Part shown: positions 35,127 to 44,166 of the stretch, in pieces
How positions within the stretch are numbered: position 1 is the first letter of the stretch
Layout: every line of letters starts with the position of its first letter
From: Dermanyssus gallinae
Lineage: Eukaryota > Arthropoda > Arachnida > Mesostigmata > Dermanyssidae
Length of the DNA: 64,000 nt
Reading direction: 5' to 3'
Assembly: GCA_003439945.1 (NCBI GenBank)
Contig: QVRM01002436.1
Coordinates: 186,001 to 250,000, forward strand
Notes under the pieces: model-generated
Database searches by the model: none
What the model was told of the DNA's origin: nothing
Seen by the model: the letters and a program-made list of their open reading frames with translations, nothing else
Made by a program: the position numbers and the translations under genes

Positions 35127-35669
35127 TTAGCGCACTGGAGTGTATATGAGCACTAAGTCGCTCACCTTAAATGTCGGTTCACGTCTCTTCTGGTTGTAGC
35201 GGTCCTTGTTCGTTGCATTGGCGCGGTACGCTAATGAAATCGCCAGGTCTCTTACTTCTTCGGTGTTGATGATGAGACGGTCTACGTAGTCGTGGAGTGG
35301 GAGGTTGGTCGTCGTCCGATGTGATCCGTGCGTCGTGTCGTCATGCCCAGCTGGGCAGATAGAACTGTCTCTCGTCTGGAAATCTTTGGTTGTCCATGAT
35401 GGCTGAAGTGGCGGTCGGCGGTAGAGGCAGCTGGATGCGAGTCTGGATCTGCTAAGCTGGCTGGACGTGAGTCTGGACGGGAGTCTGGAACGGTCGACGT
35501 GGCTGGCCGTGAGTCTGGAACGGTTGACGTGGCTGGCCGTGAGTCTGGAACGGTTGACGTGGTTGGTCGTGAGTCTGGAACTGTTGACGTGGTTGGGCGG
35601 GGGTCTAGGTCTGTGGACTGGTGTTGATTCTCTTGGTCGCGTTCCGTGTGCTGTTTCGTCGTCGTCCAT
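35127..35669 (-). pseudogene. Gag-start/integrase-end fusion frame, copy A
   Basis: The minus-strand frame starting MDDDETAHGTRPRES runs about 181 codons. After a Pro/Arg-rich start it has four in-frame 10-residue repeats of the form SRLTxNHVNR, encoded by the 30-bp DNA repeats at 35459-35610. It then passes into LPLHDYVDRLIINTEEVRDL, continuing AYRANATNKDRYNQKRREPT and FKVSDLVLIYTPVR, which matches the integrase C-terminus of Gypsy elements (RYDxKxRxxxFxxGDLVLxxTPxR). A stop follows directly. Everything that should lie between gag and the integrase end is missing. The frame also continues upstream through LTR 2 without a stop. It may be translated, but its function is unknown. Confidence 0.65.
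35459..35610. repeat. 30-bp tandem repeats in internal region A
   Basis: About four to five units built on GAGTCTGGAACGGTTGACGT followed by GGCTGGCCGT, contiguous and without spacers. They encode the 10-residue repeats of the minus-strand frame. The equivalent array in region B is at 37257-37385. Confidence 0.9.
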
Positions 35670-35728
35670 TGTCGCCTCGGTTGGTTCGCCGTCCGTTGAT
35701 AGAGAGAGATCGAAGCATCTCCACCAAA

Positions 35729-36224
35729 TGTAACGTTGTTGTGTTACGCTGGTCAGCTCGGGGGATGTAGACTCAGCCGGACAGGTACTGCAGCACGAGG
35801 AACTCAGGAACGAAGAATGACAAAGCGTAGCATATGGTCTAGTGCATGACCGAGCAACGAGTGTGTTTTTAGCCAGGCTGCTCGGTCTATTTATTGACTC
35901 ACAAGACACCGCGGCGTGCTGACACCCAAAAGAGTTTCAGAACCCGCTCTCAAATCGGTCGAAATTTACAGTGGTTTGTGTTTGTTTCGTATACGAATAC
36001 AGGTTAATTTAGGTCTGACTTAATTTGCCGATCATAGGTCGACCCTCTCCAGGTGTCGACCGATGATCGTTTTAGACGGCGGATGTCGTTGGTGTTTCGG
36101 CGCGAAAGGCTGTGGTTGGTTGAGACATGTATCGGTCGGTGAACGTTGGACGCTGTGGCCGTTGGACGTGGTCGGTTAGAGTAGATTTGAATTGCGCTGT
36201 GATGCACACGGTGACTTCGTCACA
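35729..36224 (-). repeat. LTR 2 (internal LTR)
   Basis: 496 bp with the same ends as LTRs 1 and 3 but many substitutions and small deletions. The 9-bp hairpin is disrupted here (GACACCCAAAAGAGTTTC). It lies between the two internal regions. Confidence 0.9.
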
Positions 36225-36479
36225 CTGCCCCCCCCCCTCAGAATTGGCTCGTCCCGAGCCAACAGTGGAGGTCTGTCGCGTGTCAGCGGACAAGGCGGTT
36301 TGTTGAGCTTGGAAGTTGGTCTGGAAAGGTCGGCAGTTCACGTACGTTGTTGATCGCCGGGAAGGTCGCTGTCGTCCGATGTGTCGCTCGGGATACAGTC
36401 GTATTGTCGGTGACTGCAGGCTTGTTGCCACTTGGTACCTCTCTCGTCTGGGTAGAGTAGTAGTGTGGAACAGAGTCGG

Positions 36480-36627
36480 CACGGGCGTGCACTCCCGCGC
36501 GGTGGGAACCCTCGTTTTCAGTTCTTACACTTTTCCAGGCGATGTCCTGGATAGTTCACCAGTTGCAGAAGAAAAGGCCGTGGGCGTCGTGACGCTCGTA
36601 AAAAAAATATGAGGTCTGTTGGACGAG
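36480..36627. other. 148-bp segment present only in internal region B
   Basis: Region A reads straight through GAGTCGGTCGGTTG, whereas region B has 148 extra bases here, bounded on both sides by GTCGG. It contains a short A-run (GTAAAAAAAATATG) near its right end. It could be an insertion with a 5-bp duplication, or a deletion in region A between direct repeats. No similarity was recognised. Confidence 0.7.
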
Positions 36628-36727
36628 GTCGGTCGGTTGTACGATGAGGACGGTTGTATGTTGCGGATGGTCGGTGTTTAACGCCAGTAGGACGGCAAAT
36701 TGTTCAACTGCGTCTAGTTCTGCGCAA

Positions 36728-36841
36728 CTTGCCCGGGCGATTTATACGCTTTTAAACCGGGCAAGAATGAACGCTGGTCGTGTTTCGGTCTTGTTTTGTG
36801 CAACTTACCCGGGCGGCTTGTACGCTTTAAAACCGGGTAAG
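36728..36841 (-). repeat. Pair of tandem hairpins in internal region B
   Basis: Same arrangement as in region A. Hairpin 36728-36765 has stem CTTGCCCGG/CCGGGCAAG and hairpin 36804-36841 has stem CTTACCCGG/CCGGGTAAG. A single loop base differs from region A; the stems are unchanged. Confidence 0.9.
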
Positions 36842-37435
36842 GTCGAACGATGGTACTATGTCTTGAACTCTGTCGTTCGTGGTCGGGTAGGTCGGGGTTG
36901 ATCGCTTGTCGGATTCACCGACTCGGCGCACTGGAGTGTATATGAGCACTAAGTCGCTCACCTTAAATGTCGTTTCACGTCTCTTCTGGTTGTAGCGGTC
37001 CTTGTTCGTTGCATTGGCGCGGTCCGCTAATGAAATCGCCAGGTCTCTTGCTTCTTCGGTGTTGATGATGAGACGGTCTACGTAGTCGTGGAGTGGGAGG
37101 TTGGTCGTCGTCCGATGTGATCCGTGCGTCGTGTCGTCATGCCCAGCTGGGCAGATAGAACTGTCGCTCGTCTGGAAATCTTTGGTTGTCCATGATGGCT
37201 GAAGTGGCGGTCGGCGGTAGAGGCAGCTGGATGCGAGTCTGGATCTGTTAAGCTGGCTGGACGTGAGTCTGGCCGTGAGTCTGGAACGGTTGACGTGGTT
37301 GGTCGTGAGTCTGGAACGGTTGACGTGGTTGGTCGTGAGTCTGGAACGGTTGACGTGGCTGGGCGTGAGTCTAGGTCTGTGGACTGGTGTTGATTCTCTT
37401 CGTCGCGTTCCGTGTGCTGTTTCGTTGTTGTCCAT
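36827..37435 (-). pseudogene. Gag-start/integrase-end fusion frame, copy B
   Basis: The minus-strand frame starting MDNNETAHGTRRRES runs about 203 codons. It has the same design as copy A: Pro/Arg-rich start, 10-residue SRLTTNHVNR-type repeats, then the integrase end DRYNQKRRETTFKVSDLVLI. Here the frame continues past YTPVRRVGESDKRSTPTYP with no stop, closer to the ancestral integrase sequence, and ends in the hairpin region. Because A and B share the same junction between the repeats and the integrase part, the deletion predates their separation. There are no catalytic domains. Confidence 0.65.
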
Positions 37436-37490
37436 TGTCGCTTCGGTTGGTTCGCCGTCCGTTGGTAGATCGAGAGATCGAAACACCACA

Positions 37491-37708
37491 TGTAACGTTG
37501 CTCACCGCATCGCTACCAAATGTAACGTTGCTCACTGGCATCGTCCGTTGTCGCCTCGGTTGGTTCGCCGTCCGGTGGTAGAGAGATATCGAGGCATCTC
37601 CACCAAATGTAACGTTGCTCACTGGCATCGTCCGTTATCGTCTCGGTTGGTTCGCCGTCCGGTGGTAGAGAGAGATCGAGGCATCTCCACCAAATGTAAC
37701 GTTGTTGT
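37491..37708 (-). repeat. Multiplied LTR-end/primer-site unit
   Basis: The junction of the LTR end and the primer-site-like sequence occurs four times. TGTAACGTTG starts at 37491, 37521, 37609 and 37695 (the true LTR 3), giving spacings of 30, 88 and 86 bases. Each is preceded by a version of CTCCACCAAA, strongest at 37599-37608 and 37685-37694. The 86-88-bp units also contain the GGTTGGTTCGCCGTCCG block that normally follows the primer site. Confidence 0.85.
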
Positions 37709-38202
37709 GTTACGCTGGTCCGCTCGGGGGATGTAGACTCAGCCGGACAGGTACTCCAGCCCGAGGGACTCAGGAACGATGAATGACGACACGAAGCATA
37801 CAGTCTAATGCAAAGCACGGCCGAGCAACGGATGGTTTTTAAGCCATGCTGCTCGGTCTATTTATTGGTTCACGAGGCACCGCGGTGTGCTGACACCCCA
37901 AAGGGTGTCAGAACCCGCTCTCAAATCGGTCGAAATTTACAGTGGTTTGTGTTTGTTTCGTATACGAATACAGGTTAAGTGACTGTTTTACTTGGACTGC
38001 CGATCATAGGTCAACCCTTTCCCGATGTCGGCCGATGATCGTTTGGACGGCCAAGTTGAGGTTTCGGCGCGAAAGGCTGTGGCTGTTCTCGGCTGGCTGG
38101 TTGAGACATGTCTCGGTCGGTGAACGTTGGACGCTGTGGCCGTTGGACGTGGTCGGTTAGAGTAGATTTGAATTGCGCTGTGATGCACACAGTGACTTCG
38201 TC

Positions 38203-38205
<3 letters not shown>
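37695..38205 (-). repeat. LTR 3 (5' LTR on the minus strand)
   Basis: 511 bp. By eye its only differences from LTR 1 are TACTCCAGC for TACTGCAGC, CCCTTTCCC for CCCTCTCCC, and GTTGAGG for GTTGGGG. It is followed directly by (TA)n at 38206-38249. Confidence 0.92.
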
Positions 38206-38252
<47 letters not shown>

Positions 38253-38341
38253 GTTTATTTACTATTCCTTGTGGAATATCTTTTGAATCAGATGCGCTCG
38301 CAGTATGTCATACAGCGTGCTGCTGGCTTCGTATAGTTTTA

Positions 38342-38399
<58 letters not shown>

Positions 38400-38400
38400 T
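38342..38400. repeat. (ATT)n, 3' tail of an RTE-like copy
   Basis: About 19 ATT units. On the minus strand this is the (AAT)n tail of the retrotransposon at 38401-38926. Confidence 0.9.
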
Positions 38401-38926
38401 ATTACATGTTAAACGATGTTACAGTTGAGAGGTCTGAACGTATTATTGCAAAGTTTTTTTTAAATATCTAGTTTACTCCATGGCGCCTAAAATAGATGCC
38501 GCGTTTCCTCTGCAAACGGCCAAGGACAACGCTTGCCTCAAGAATTGACCCTCTCTTCGGTCGTTCGTGACCTCCTGAATTCGCTTACTCAAATCTTTGA
38601 GAAATGCTTCGGTTCCCTTGCTGATTGGTCCTAGTGTCTCCATGGCAATAGGCACAAAAATATATCTTGTTTCCAGTCCAGCATATTTAAACCGTTTTCT
38701 GGCGTCCGCGTGCTTTGCTACCCACCCCGGCTCAACAGAGCTGTGGTGTAAATAGGAAGCCGCGGTCGTGCACGAAACCGTTGCATCCCAAGCTAGGGAC
38801 TTTCCATGAGACCATAATGCAATGGTCACCCCATCAGGTCTTTCTTCGCCAACGGACACTAAACCTCTCGGTTCAAGTGTAGATGGTATACCGGCTTTCC
38901 TAAGGGACCTTGTGATCACACCGTGT
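38401..38926 (-). pseudogene. RTE-like non-LTR retrotransposon, 5'-truncated copy 1
   Basis: The minus-strand frame 38919-38473 (148 codons) reads SLRKAGIPSTLEPRGLVSVG, then RPDGVTIALWSHGKSLAWDA followed by TVSCTTAASYL, then KRFKYAGLETRYIFVPIAME and a stop after SLAVCRGNAASILGAME. This is the C-terminal domain that follows the reverse transcriptase in a class of animal non-LTR elements. RPD, WDxTV and a following K give a restriction-endonuclease-like pattern, which is an inference. A 3' untranslated segment of about 70 bases leads into (AAT)n. More ATT units (38927-38945) lie at the truncated 5' end. It is nearly identical to the copy at 43672-44166. Confidence 0.85.
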
Positions 38927-38945
38927 TATTATTATTATTATTATT

Positions 38946-39246
38946 TTAACAAATATTCTCGTCTGTCGTGTATTCATACTATTAATTGGAATATCACGAT
39001 GCTTATATTACTATATATGTATGTTTATATATATATATATCGATATGCTTTTCATCGATAATTAGTAGTACCCTGTAACGAGCATTGTATGCTGATCAAA
39101 GGGTGTGCTGCGGGAGCATCCATGCATGCCTATGTGCCATTCTGGCTATAATGCGTCATGTAGTTGCCGGTGTTTTACAATACTAATGATATTCGAAATG
39201 ACCTTGATGTCATGCGTCTGATGTCGTGCGCTTGTTGCACTTGCAG
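38946..39246. other. Channel intron end
   Basis: Short TA patch at 39023-39040, then the acceptor CTTGCAG. Confidence 0.5.
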
Positions 39247-39354
39247 GTCATGATCGGCGTGACAACCATGTTGAATTTTTGCACTACGACCAACTCGTTC
39301 CGTTCGACACTGCCTGTCGTATCCAACTTGACGGCAATGAATCTCTGGGACGGG
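39247..39354 (+). CDS. pHCl: pHCl-type Cys-loop chloride channel, M2 pore exon
   Basis: Phase-0 exon of 36 codons with acceptor TTGCAG and donor GTAAGT. It reads VMIGVTTMLNFCTTTNSFRS and TLPVVSNLTAMNLWDG. This is the pore-lining M2 helix plus the M2-M3 loop. With the preceding AVPAR, the M2 numbering gives Met 2', Thr 6', Leu 9' and Arg 19'. Leu 9' is the conserved gate. The sequence FRSTLPVVSNLTAMNxWDG is, as I remember it, characteristic of arthropod pHCl channels and differs from GluCl (INASLPPVSYTKAIDVW). The intron before it (8.2 kb) contains the compound LTR element. Confidence 0.95.
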
Positions 39355-41091
39355 GTAAGTACATAATTTACAAGTAATCATCATTATACCTTAGCAGTAT
39401 TAGTTGTAGTAGTAGAAGTAGGAGTAAACAAGAGACCGACTGTATTGAGAAGAGATTATAATTGTATTTTTCTAGCGCATAATTGAGTCATTCCGCGCAT
39501 AATGTATATTCGGTCGAACATAGGTCAACGTCGTTTTTCGCTTGTGCTTCTGCCTATATTTATGCTGATATAACACTCAAACCGGGAGGCCAAACAAGGG
39601 ATAAGGGTCGTCAAGCGATCCCTGAACTTTGTGGATCCACGAGAAGTGCCATTCGTACGTCATCCGCAAGAGACGTCGTTCACCTTCACTCATAGACTGG
39701 GCATTCTTGGGACAAGAAGAGCGTCGCGATTCTATCTAATGGATTCTTAATTAAGTCATTCTTGATTAAAAGGCGCCGCCGCTAGAACTAACAACGTGGG
39801 CGCTGTTGTTGTTTCTCGCCCTGCCTCCCTCCGTCCTTCCAATTTGGACGCCATTTTTAAACCCCATGTCTCTTTCACGTTCACTTCCCGTCTCCCTCGG
39901 TGGGGGGAGGCTTTCTGTTTTGCTGTTCTGCGGCCCTACCTAGCGCTATACAACGTCTCTTAACATCGTTTGCATAAGCACCTATACGCACACACACACA
40001 CAACATGCTCTTCAACTTTTGCCCAGTTATCGCTATGGGGGTTTTTTCGAGTCACTTCGAGTAATTGTGTCATTGTCTACCCAGTTCTGCGCCAGTTGAC
40101 AATTGCGGCGTTTTCTGTCCACTCCTGCTAGCTGCCTAGATAGTGAAATAAGTACTACTCTGTGTCCACCATTCTTGACTTGGCATTTGTGGCCGGTGGC
40201 GTACTCTATAGCTTCTCTAACTCAAACGGTCATTTTACGCATGGCTACATGGCTAGCCCTCTGTTATGTTTTGTGTATATAGTTAGTGCTGCGTTGCTTA
40301 GGAAATGTGTCCGCCGAGAATAGACGCCTCGTTACTCACACGGGTCAGCGCCGTCATTACAGTGAACTTGGAAAGTCAGCTCAGAGTGCATCGGGATATC
40401 GTGTCATGCCCGTACATAGGTTAACACAGGATTGGTTGCCTGTGTAGGAAAGATAACTGGCTGGTTGCCTGTGTAGGAAAGATATTGGCGTGATGGCTAC
40501 CTTGGCGGTACAACAATAGAGAAGACGGTTCAGATGTGTTGCCTGTTTGAAAGGTCGAGGCGCGGAGGGCCAAAAAACTAAGCAAACCAGATAGTTAACT
40601 AATTATTAACTAAATAAGAAGACTACTACTACTAAACTAAATACTACATGTATATCGACGTACATAGATACGCATTTGACAATTAGACCAATAGGGATCT
40701 TACTTTTTGCGTATTGGAAAAAAATTCTACCGCAAAATCATGTACAATAAAATCTGGAGACATGAATAGCTCAGCTAATATCCAAACATCTATAGTTTTT
40801 AATAATTGCTTATATATAATTGACCTAATTTGTGAAAAATACATATGTATGTATAAAATTCTTAAATGTGTAGGGTTTCAAGGTGTTATATTTTTTACAT
40901 TGAACATACGCTATTCAAGCTGATGTGCCCAAGAGAAGGTACAATAAGCTTCAGGTTTTTTCTATACACGTATGTCGTGCAGATAACTGCTCGGTTATCC
41001 AGCCTGTTCACACTCAGCGTCGTCCGCACATGCATTTAACAGTTTGACGGAGAAAGAAAGCAGCCACCAATGAATAGAGCCCGTCATTTGG

Positions 41092-41098
<7 letters not shown>
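39355..41098. other. Channel intron, unassigned
   Basis: Contains a (CA)n patch near 39991-40003 and a 29-bp tandem duplication carrying GGTTGCCTGTGTAGGAAAGA (40434 and 40463). No exon or element recognised. Confidence 0.45.
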
Positions 41099-41131
<33 letters not shown>

Positions 41132-41142
41132 TTTTTTCATAT

Positions 41143-42258
41143 ATTTGGTTGATCCATAAGTACGCCCCGATGTTTCATTCATTTTTGAAGGCACATGTCG
41201 TTACAACTTGGAAAGCTTTTTATGAATGCTAGAGTGTTTAACTACCTTAGCCCAAAGTTTAGGCGAGCCCATAATGTCATCCCTCCTAAAGGTCGAGTTC
41301 CGGCTTTCAAGGTAATTATCTGTATACGCTTTAACATCATCCAAAGAATTAATTATTTGCCATTAAGAGCATTTTGAAAGGACGGAAGCAGATGGTGGTA
41401 GTCCGATGGAACAAGTTCAGGACTATACGCAGAATGTGGCAAAATATCCCAATCAAATTCCAGTAACTTATTGGTGGTAAGCAAAATTGTGTACGGTTTC
41501 GCGTTGCCAAGGTAGAAAGTCACTCCTCGTCTGTTTGCCAATTCAAATTATCGAGTTGTTGACAGTGTTTTATCATATTGATCGTTTTGTTTGGCTTTAA
41601 CAGCTCATAAAAGATCGCCCTTTTTCTTTTTAGAGGATCCACTTTTCATCGTCCGTCACCATGCTGCGAGAAAAGGGCGATCCTCGCTCTTTTTTTGGAA
41701 CTGACCGCATTCTAGTTCACGCTTCTCCAGTTGGTGATTGCCGAGCGCGTGCGGCACCCATACATTCAAACTGGTGACGAATCCCTCGGCATGAAGATGC
41801 CGTTCAACGGATGTGAATGGTACCTTGACAATGGCCACGATCTCGCGCAGCGAGAGGAACGGGTTTTCGGCCACTGTTGTTAATGCGGTCGCGTCCACTG
41901 TCACAGGACGTCCGGGCCATTATCGGTCGTTAACGTCAAAGTCGCCGTTCTTAAATTGGACAAACCACTTTTGAACTGATAGGAATATGTTGGTACCTAT
42001 CCGGCATACACTTTACATATCTTAGTTACGACCTGGCTCGCACTTTTTCCTTTCAAGAATGAAAATAGCATTAAGTGCCGAAAATGCACATTGAACTCTG
42101 CCATCTTCACCCGAGAATAAGAGTTCGAATGAATTAAATATTCGAACAAATACCACGGTATAATACAACGCAGGTCTGCTTTTACTGCCATGTAAACAAA
42201 CAATCCCCGGGGATACGCCGTAGGGCGCACGCTACTTTCGTAACGGGCTCATGGATTC

Positions 42259-42262
<4 letters not shown>
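41143..42262 (-). pseudogene. Decayed mariner between two (TA)n tracts
   Basis: The minus strand reads MAEFNVHFRHLMLFSFLKGK (42110 leftward), then after a stop and frame change VQKWFVQFKNGDFDVNDR, TVDATALTTVAENPFLSLRE and HLHAEGFVTSLNVWVPHAL. Near the left end it has GVTFYLGNAKPYTILL and LPHSAYSPELVPSDYHHL. This is a mariner transposase of the QKWFxxFKxGDF type, a different subfamily from the 19632 copy. The second catalytic Asp (HxDNA) is glycine (YLGNAKP) and the region around the first catalytic Asp seems deleted. The left end (TTTGGTTGATCCATAAG) and the right end (CATGGATTCCTTT) are diverged inverted repeats. (TA)n tracts lie at 41099-41126 and 42263-42296. Confidence 0.75.

Positions 42263-42296
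<34 letters not shown>
42263..42296. repeat. (TA)n, right flank of the mariner
   Basis: TA run directly against the diverged right end of the element. Confidence 0.9.
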
Positions 42297-42299
<3 letters not shown>

Positions 42300-43648
42300 T
42301 TGTCCTCGCAAGATTGAGATTTAATAACTCTTGACCTCGTGCTGTGTCTTCTGAGATCTTCTTCCACGCTCTAATATTACGCTGTATTACATAATATTGC
42401 ATAATGCATGTAAACTGGCGTGTTGCGGCAGATGCTCATATGCGGTGCGCTTTGAATGCAATAGTCACCCATGTAGCCCATAATTTCTATAATAAGCACT
42501 GTTTCCTCGTTGTGTCCTGACATCTTTTGCCTATGCAAACGGCCACTCTTTTTGGAAAAGTTTTGCTAATTGTTGATCGCTACTGGGAATTGCCGCATCG
42601 CAGTAAAAATGTAATTAATTAAAACACAGCTTCAACCCGCAAAGAACTCTAGTCTGTATCGTTGTGAGTCCTAAAGTGTGGGGAAGAATTTATGAACTGT
42701 GCGCTTCTAAAACTATGCCGATTATTCTAACGTCTTGAACAGAGAGAAATTAGCTTGACGTTAATTAATTATTTTTAATTTTTGCGGGTAGCCGCTTGTA
42801 GGTAGGCTGATTTCCAACATCGTTTTGGCAGTCTTCCCTGTACAATATAAGTAACTAGCGTATTTATTATTATTACAACTACTACTGCTTCGACTTAGTA
42901 GTAGTAGTAGTAGTAGTAATAGTATTATTTAATACGTTTTTCATGTTAGTATTGACACACAATGTGGATACGCAAAATACACGTTTCAAAATATACCTTT
43001 TGTTGGAACACTACAGGTTTTCACGACGACTATCATACGCTCTATCAGGGTAATTATTATGTTATTATTAAGTATTAGCACGGGAATTACACTAATCCAG
43101 GATTAAACAGCCACGGTCGGATCTAATGTCGTTATGCCTATTTGTGAGATGCCCGAATAAAACTTTTCATAAATAGCTGCTTCTACACCACTTTCTCATT
43201 CGGGCTCGTATTTGTTTATAGTAAATAGCCATCACAACAACATTTCTTGCCTTAACTGCCTCGAAAACCGTTACAAGCCGTAACAGTAACAGGAAAGATC
43301 ATCGTTGCTACTTAATGAAAACCGACCACTTCTCCACTTGCCAGATGACAGTCCTCTATCGGCTGTTTGTTCGTGAACAACGCATGGTATTTATTGCGCT
43401 GTCAACAGCGTCGCCGCGATTATCATTAAGGGACACGTGGGTGCCACGTGCGGCTACGATTACGGTCTGCCGTTGCTTGCCATCAGCGCCTGAATCCCGC
43501 TTTAATTTCATAACAATAACTCCTGTTGAGTAAAAACATAAAAGGCTAAGTCCCTAAAGCATTTTAACTTCCAAGATTACCCCATTATTATTATTATTAC
43601 AATTGTGAGGTATGCACGGTTAAGCCAGATTCATCATGCTCTGTTCAC
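42297..43648. other. Channel intron, unassigned
   Basis: AT-rich. It holds a (GTA)n patch at about 42898-42920 and short ATT patches; nothing else recognised. Confidence 0.4.
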
Positions 43649-44166
43649 TTATTATTATTATTATTACATGTTAAACGATGTTACAGTTGAGAGGTCTGGA
43701 CGTATTATTGCAAAGTTTTTTAAATAATTAGTTCACTCCATGGCGCCTAAAATAGATGCCGCGTGTCCTCTGCAAACGGCCAAGGACAACGCTTGCCTCA
43801 AGAATTGACCCTCTCTTTTGTCGTTCGTGACCTCCTGAATTCGCTTACTCAAATCTTTGAGAAATGCTTCGGTTCCCTTGCTGATTGGTCCTAGTGTCTC
43901 CATGGCGATATGCACAAAAATGTCTCTTGTTTCCAGTCCAGCATATTTAAACCGTTTTCTGGCGTCTGCGTGCTTTGCTACCCACCCCGGCTCAACAGAG
44001 CTGTGGTGTAAATAGGAAGCCGCGGTTGTGCACGAAACCGTTGCATCCCAAGCTAGGGACTTCCCATGTGGCCATAATGCAATGGTCACCCCATCAGGTC
44101 TTTCTTCGCCAGCGGACACTAAACCTCTCGGTGCAAGTGTAGATGGTATACCGGCTTTCCTAAGGG
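43649..44166 (-). pseudogene. RTE-like retrotransposon, 5'-truncated copy 2
   Basis: Nearly the same sequence as the copy at 38401-38926 over its full length. The 3' tail is (AAT)n at 43649-43671, the 3' untranslated part is the same, and the minus-strand frame reads through RPDGVTIALWPHGKSLAWDA and ends SLAVCRGHAASILGAME. It is truncated at the same point, just upstream of KAGIPS. Its 5' end runs directly into the (ATT)n tail of the next element (44167-44190). Confidence 0.85.

Larger units (their letters stand above)
34036..38205 (-). mobile_element. Compound non-autonomous Gypsy-type LTR element (LTR-int-LTR-int-LTR)
   Basis: Three LTRs (34036-34546, 35729-36224, 37695-38205) separate two homologous internal regions of 1182 and 1470 bp. 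The whole block sits in one (TA)n tract. On the minus strand, LTRs start TGTGACGAAG and end GTTACA. A primer-site-like TTTGGTGGAGATGC follows the 5' LTR, and a G-run polypurine tract (TGAGGGGGGGGCAG) precedes the 3' LTR. By eye the two outer LTRs (511 bp each) differ at only three positions, while the middle one is shorter and clearly diverged. No protease, reverse transcriptase or RNase H is present, so mobility must have come from another element. The Gypsy assignment rests on an integrase C-terminal remnant. Confidence 0.9.

Noticed and set aside
35459..35610. Regular 30-bp repeats resembling a CRISPR array
   Set aside because: The units are contiguous without spacers, encode a repeated peptide and lie inside an LTR element of an animal genome.
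35127..35909. A 260-codon minus-strand frame as a host gene
   Set aside because: It runs through an LTR and contains an integrase C-terminus; it belongs to the retroelement.
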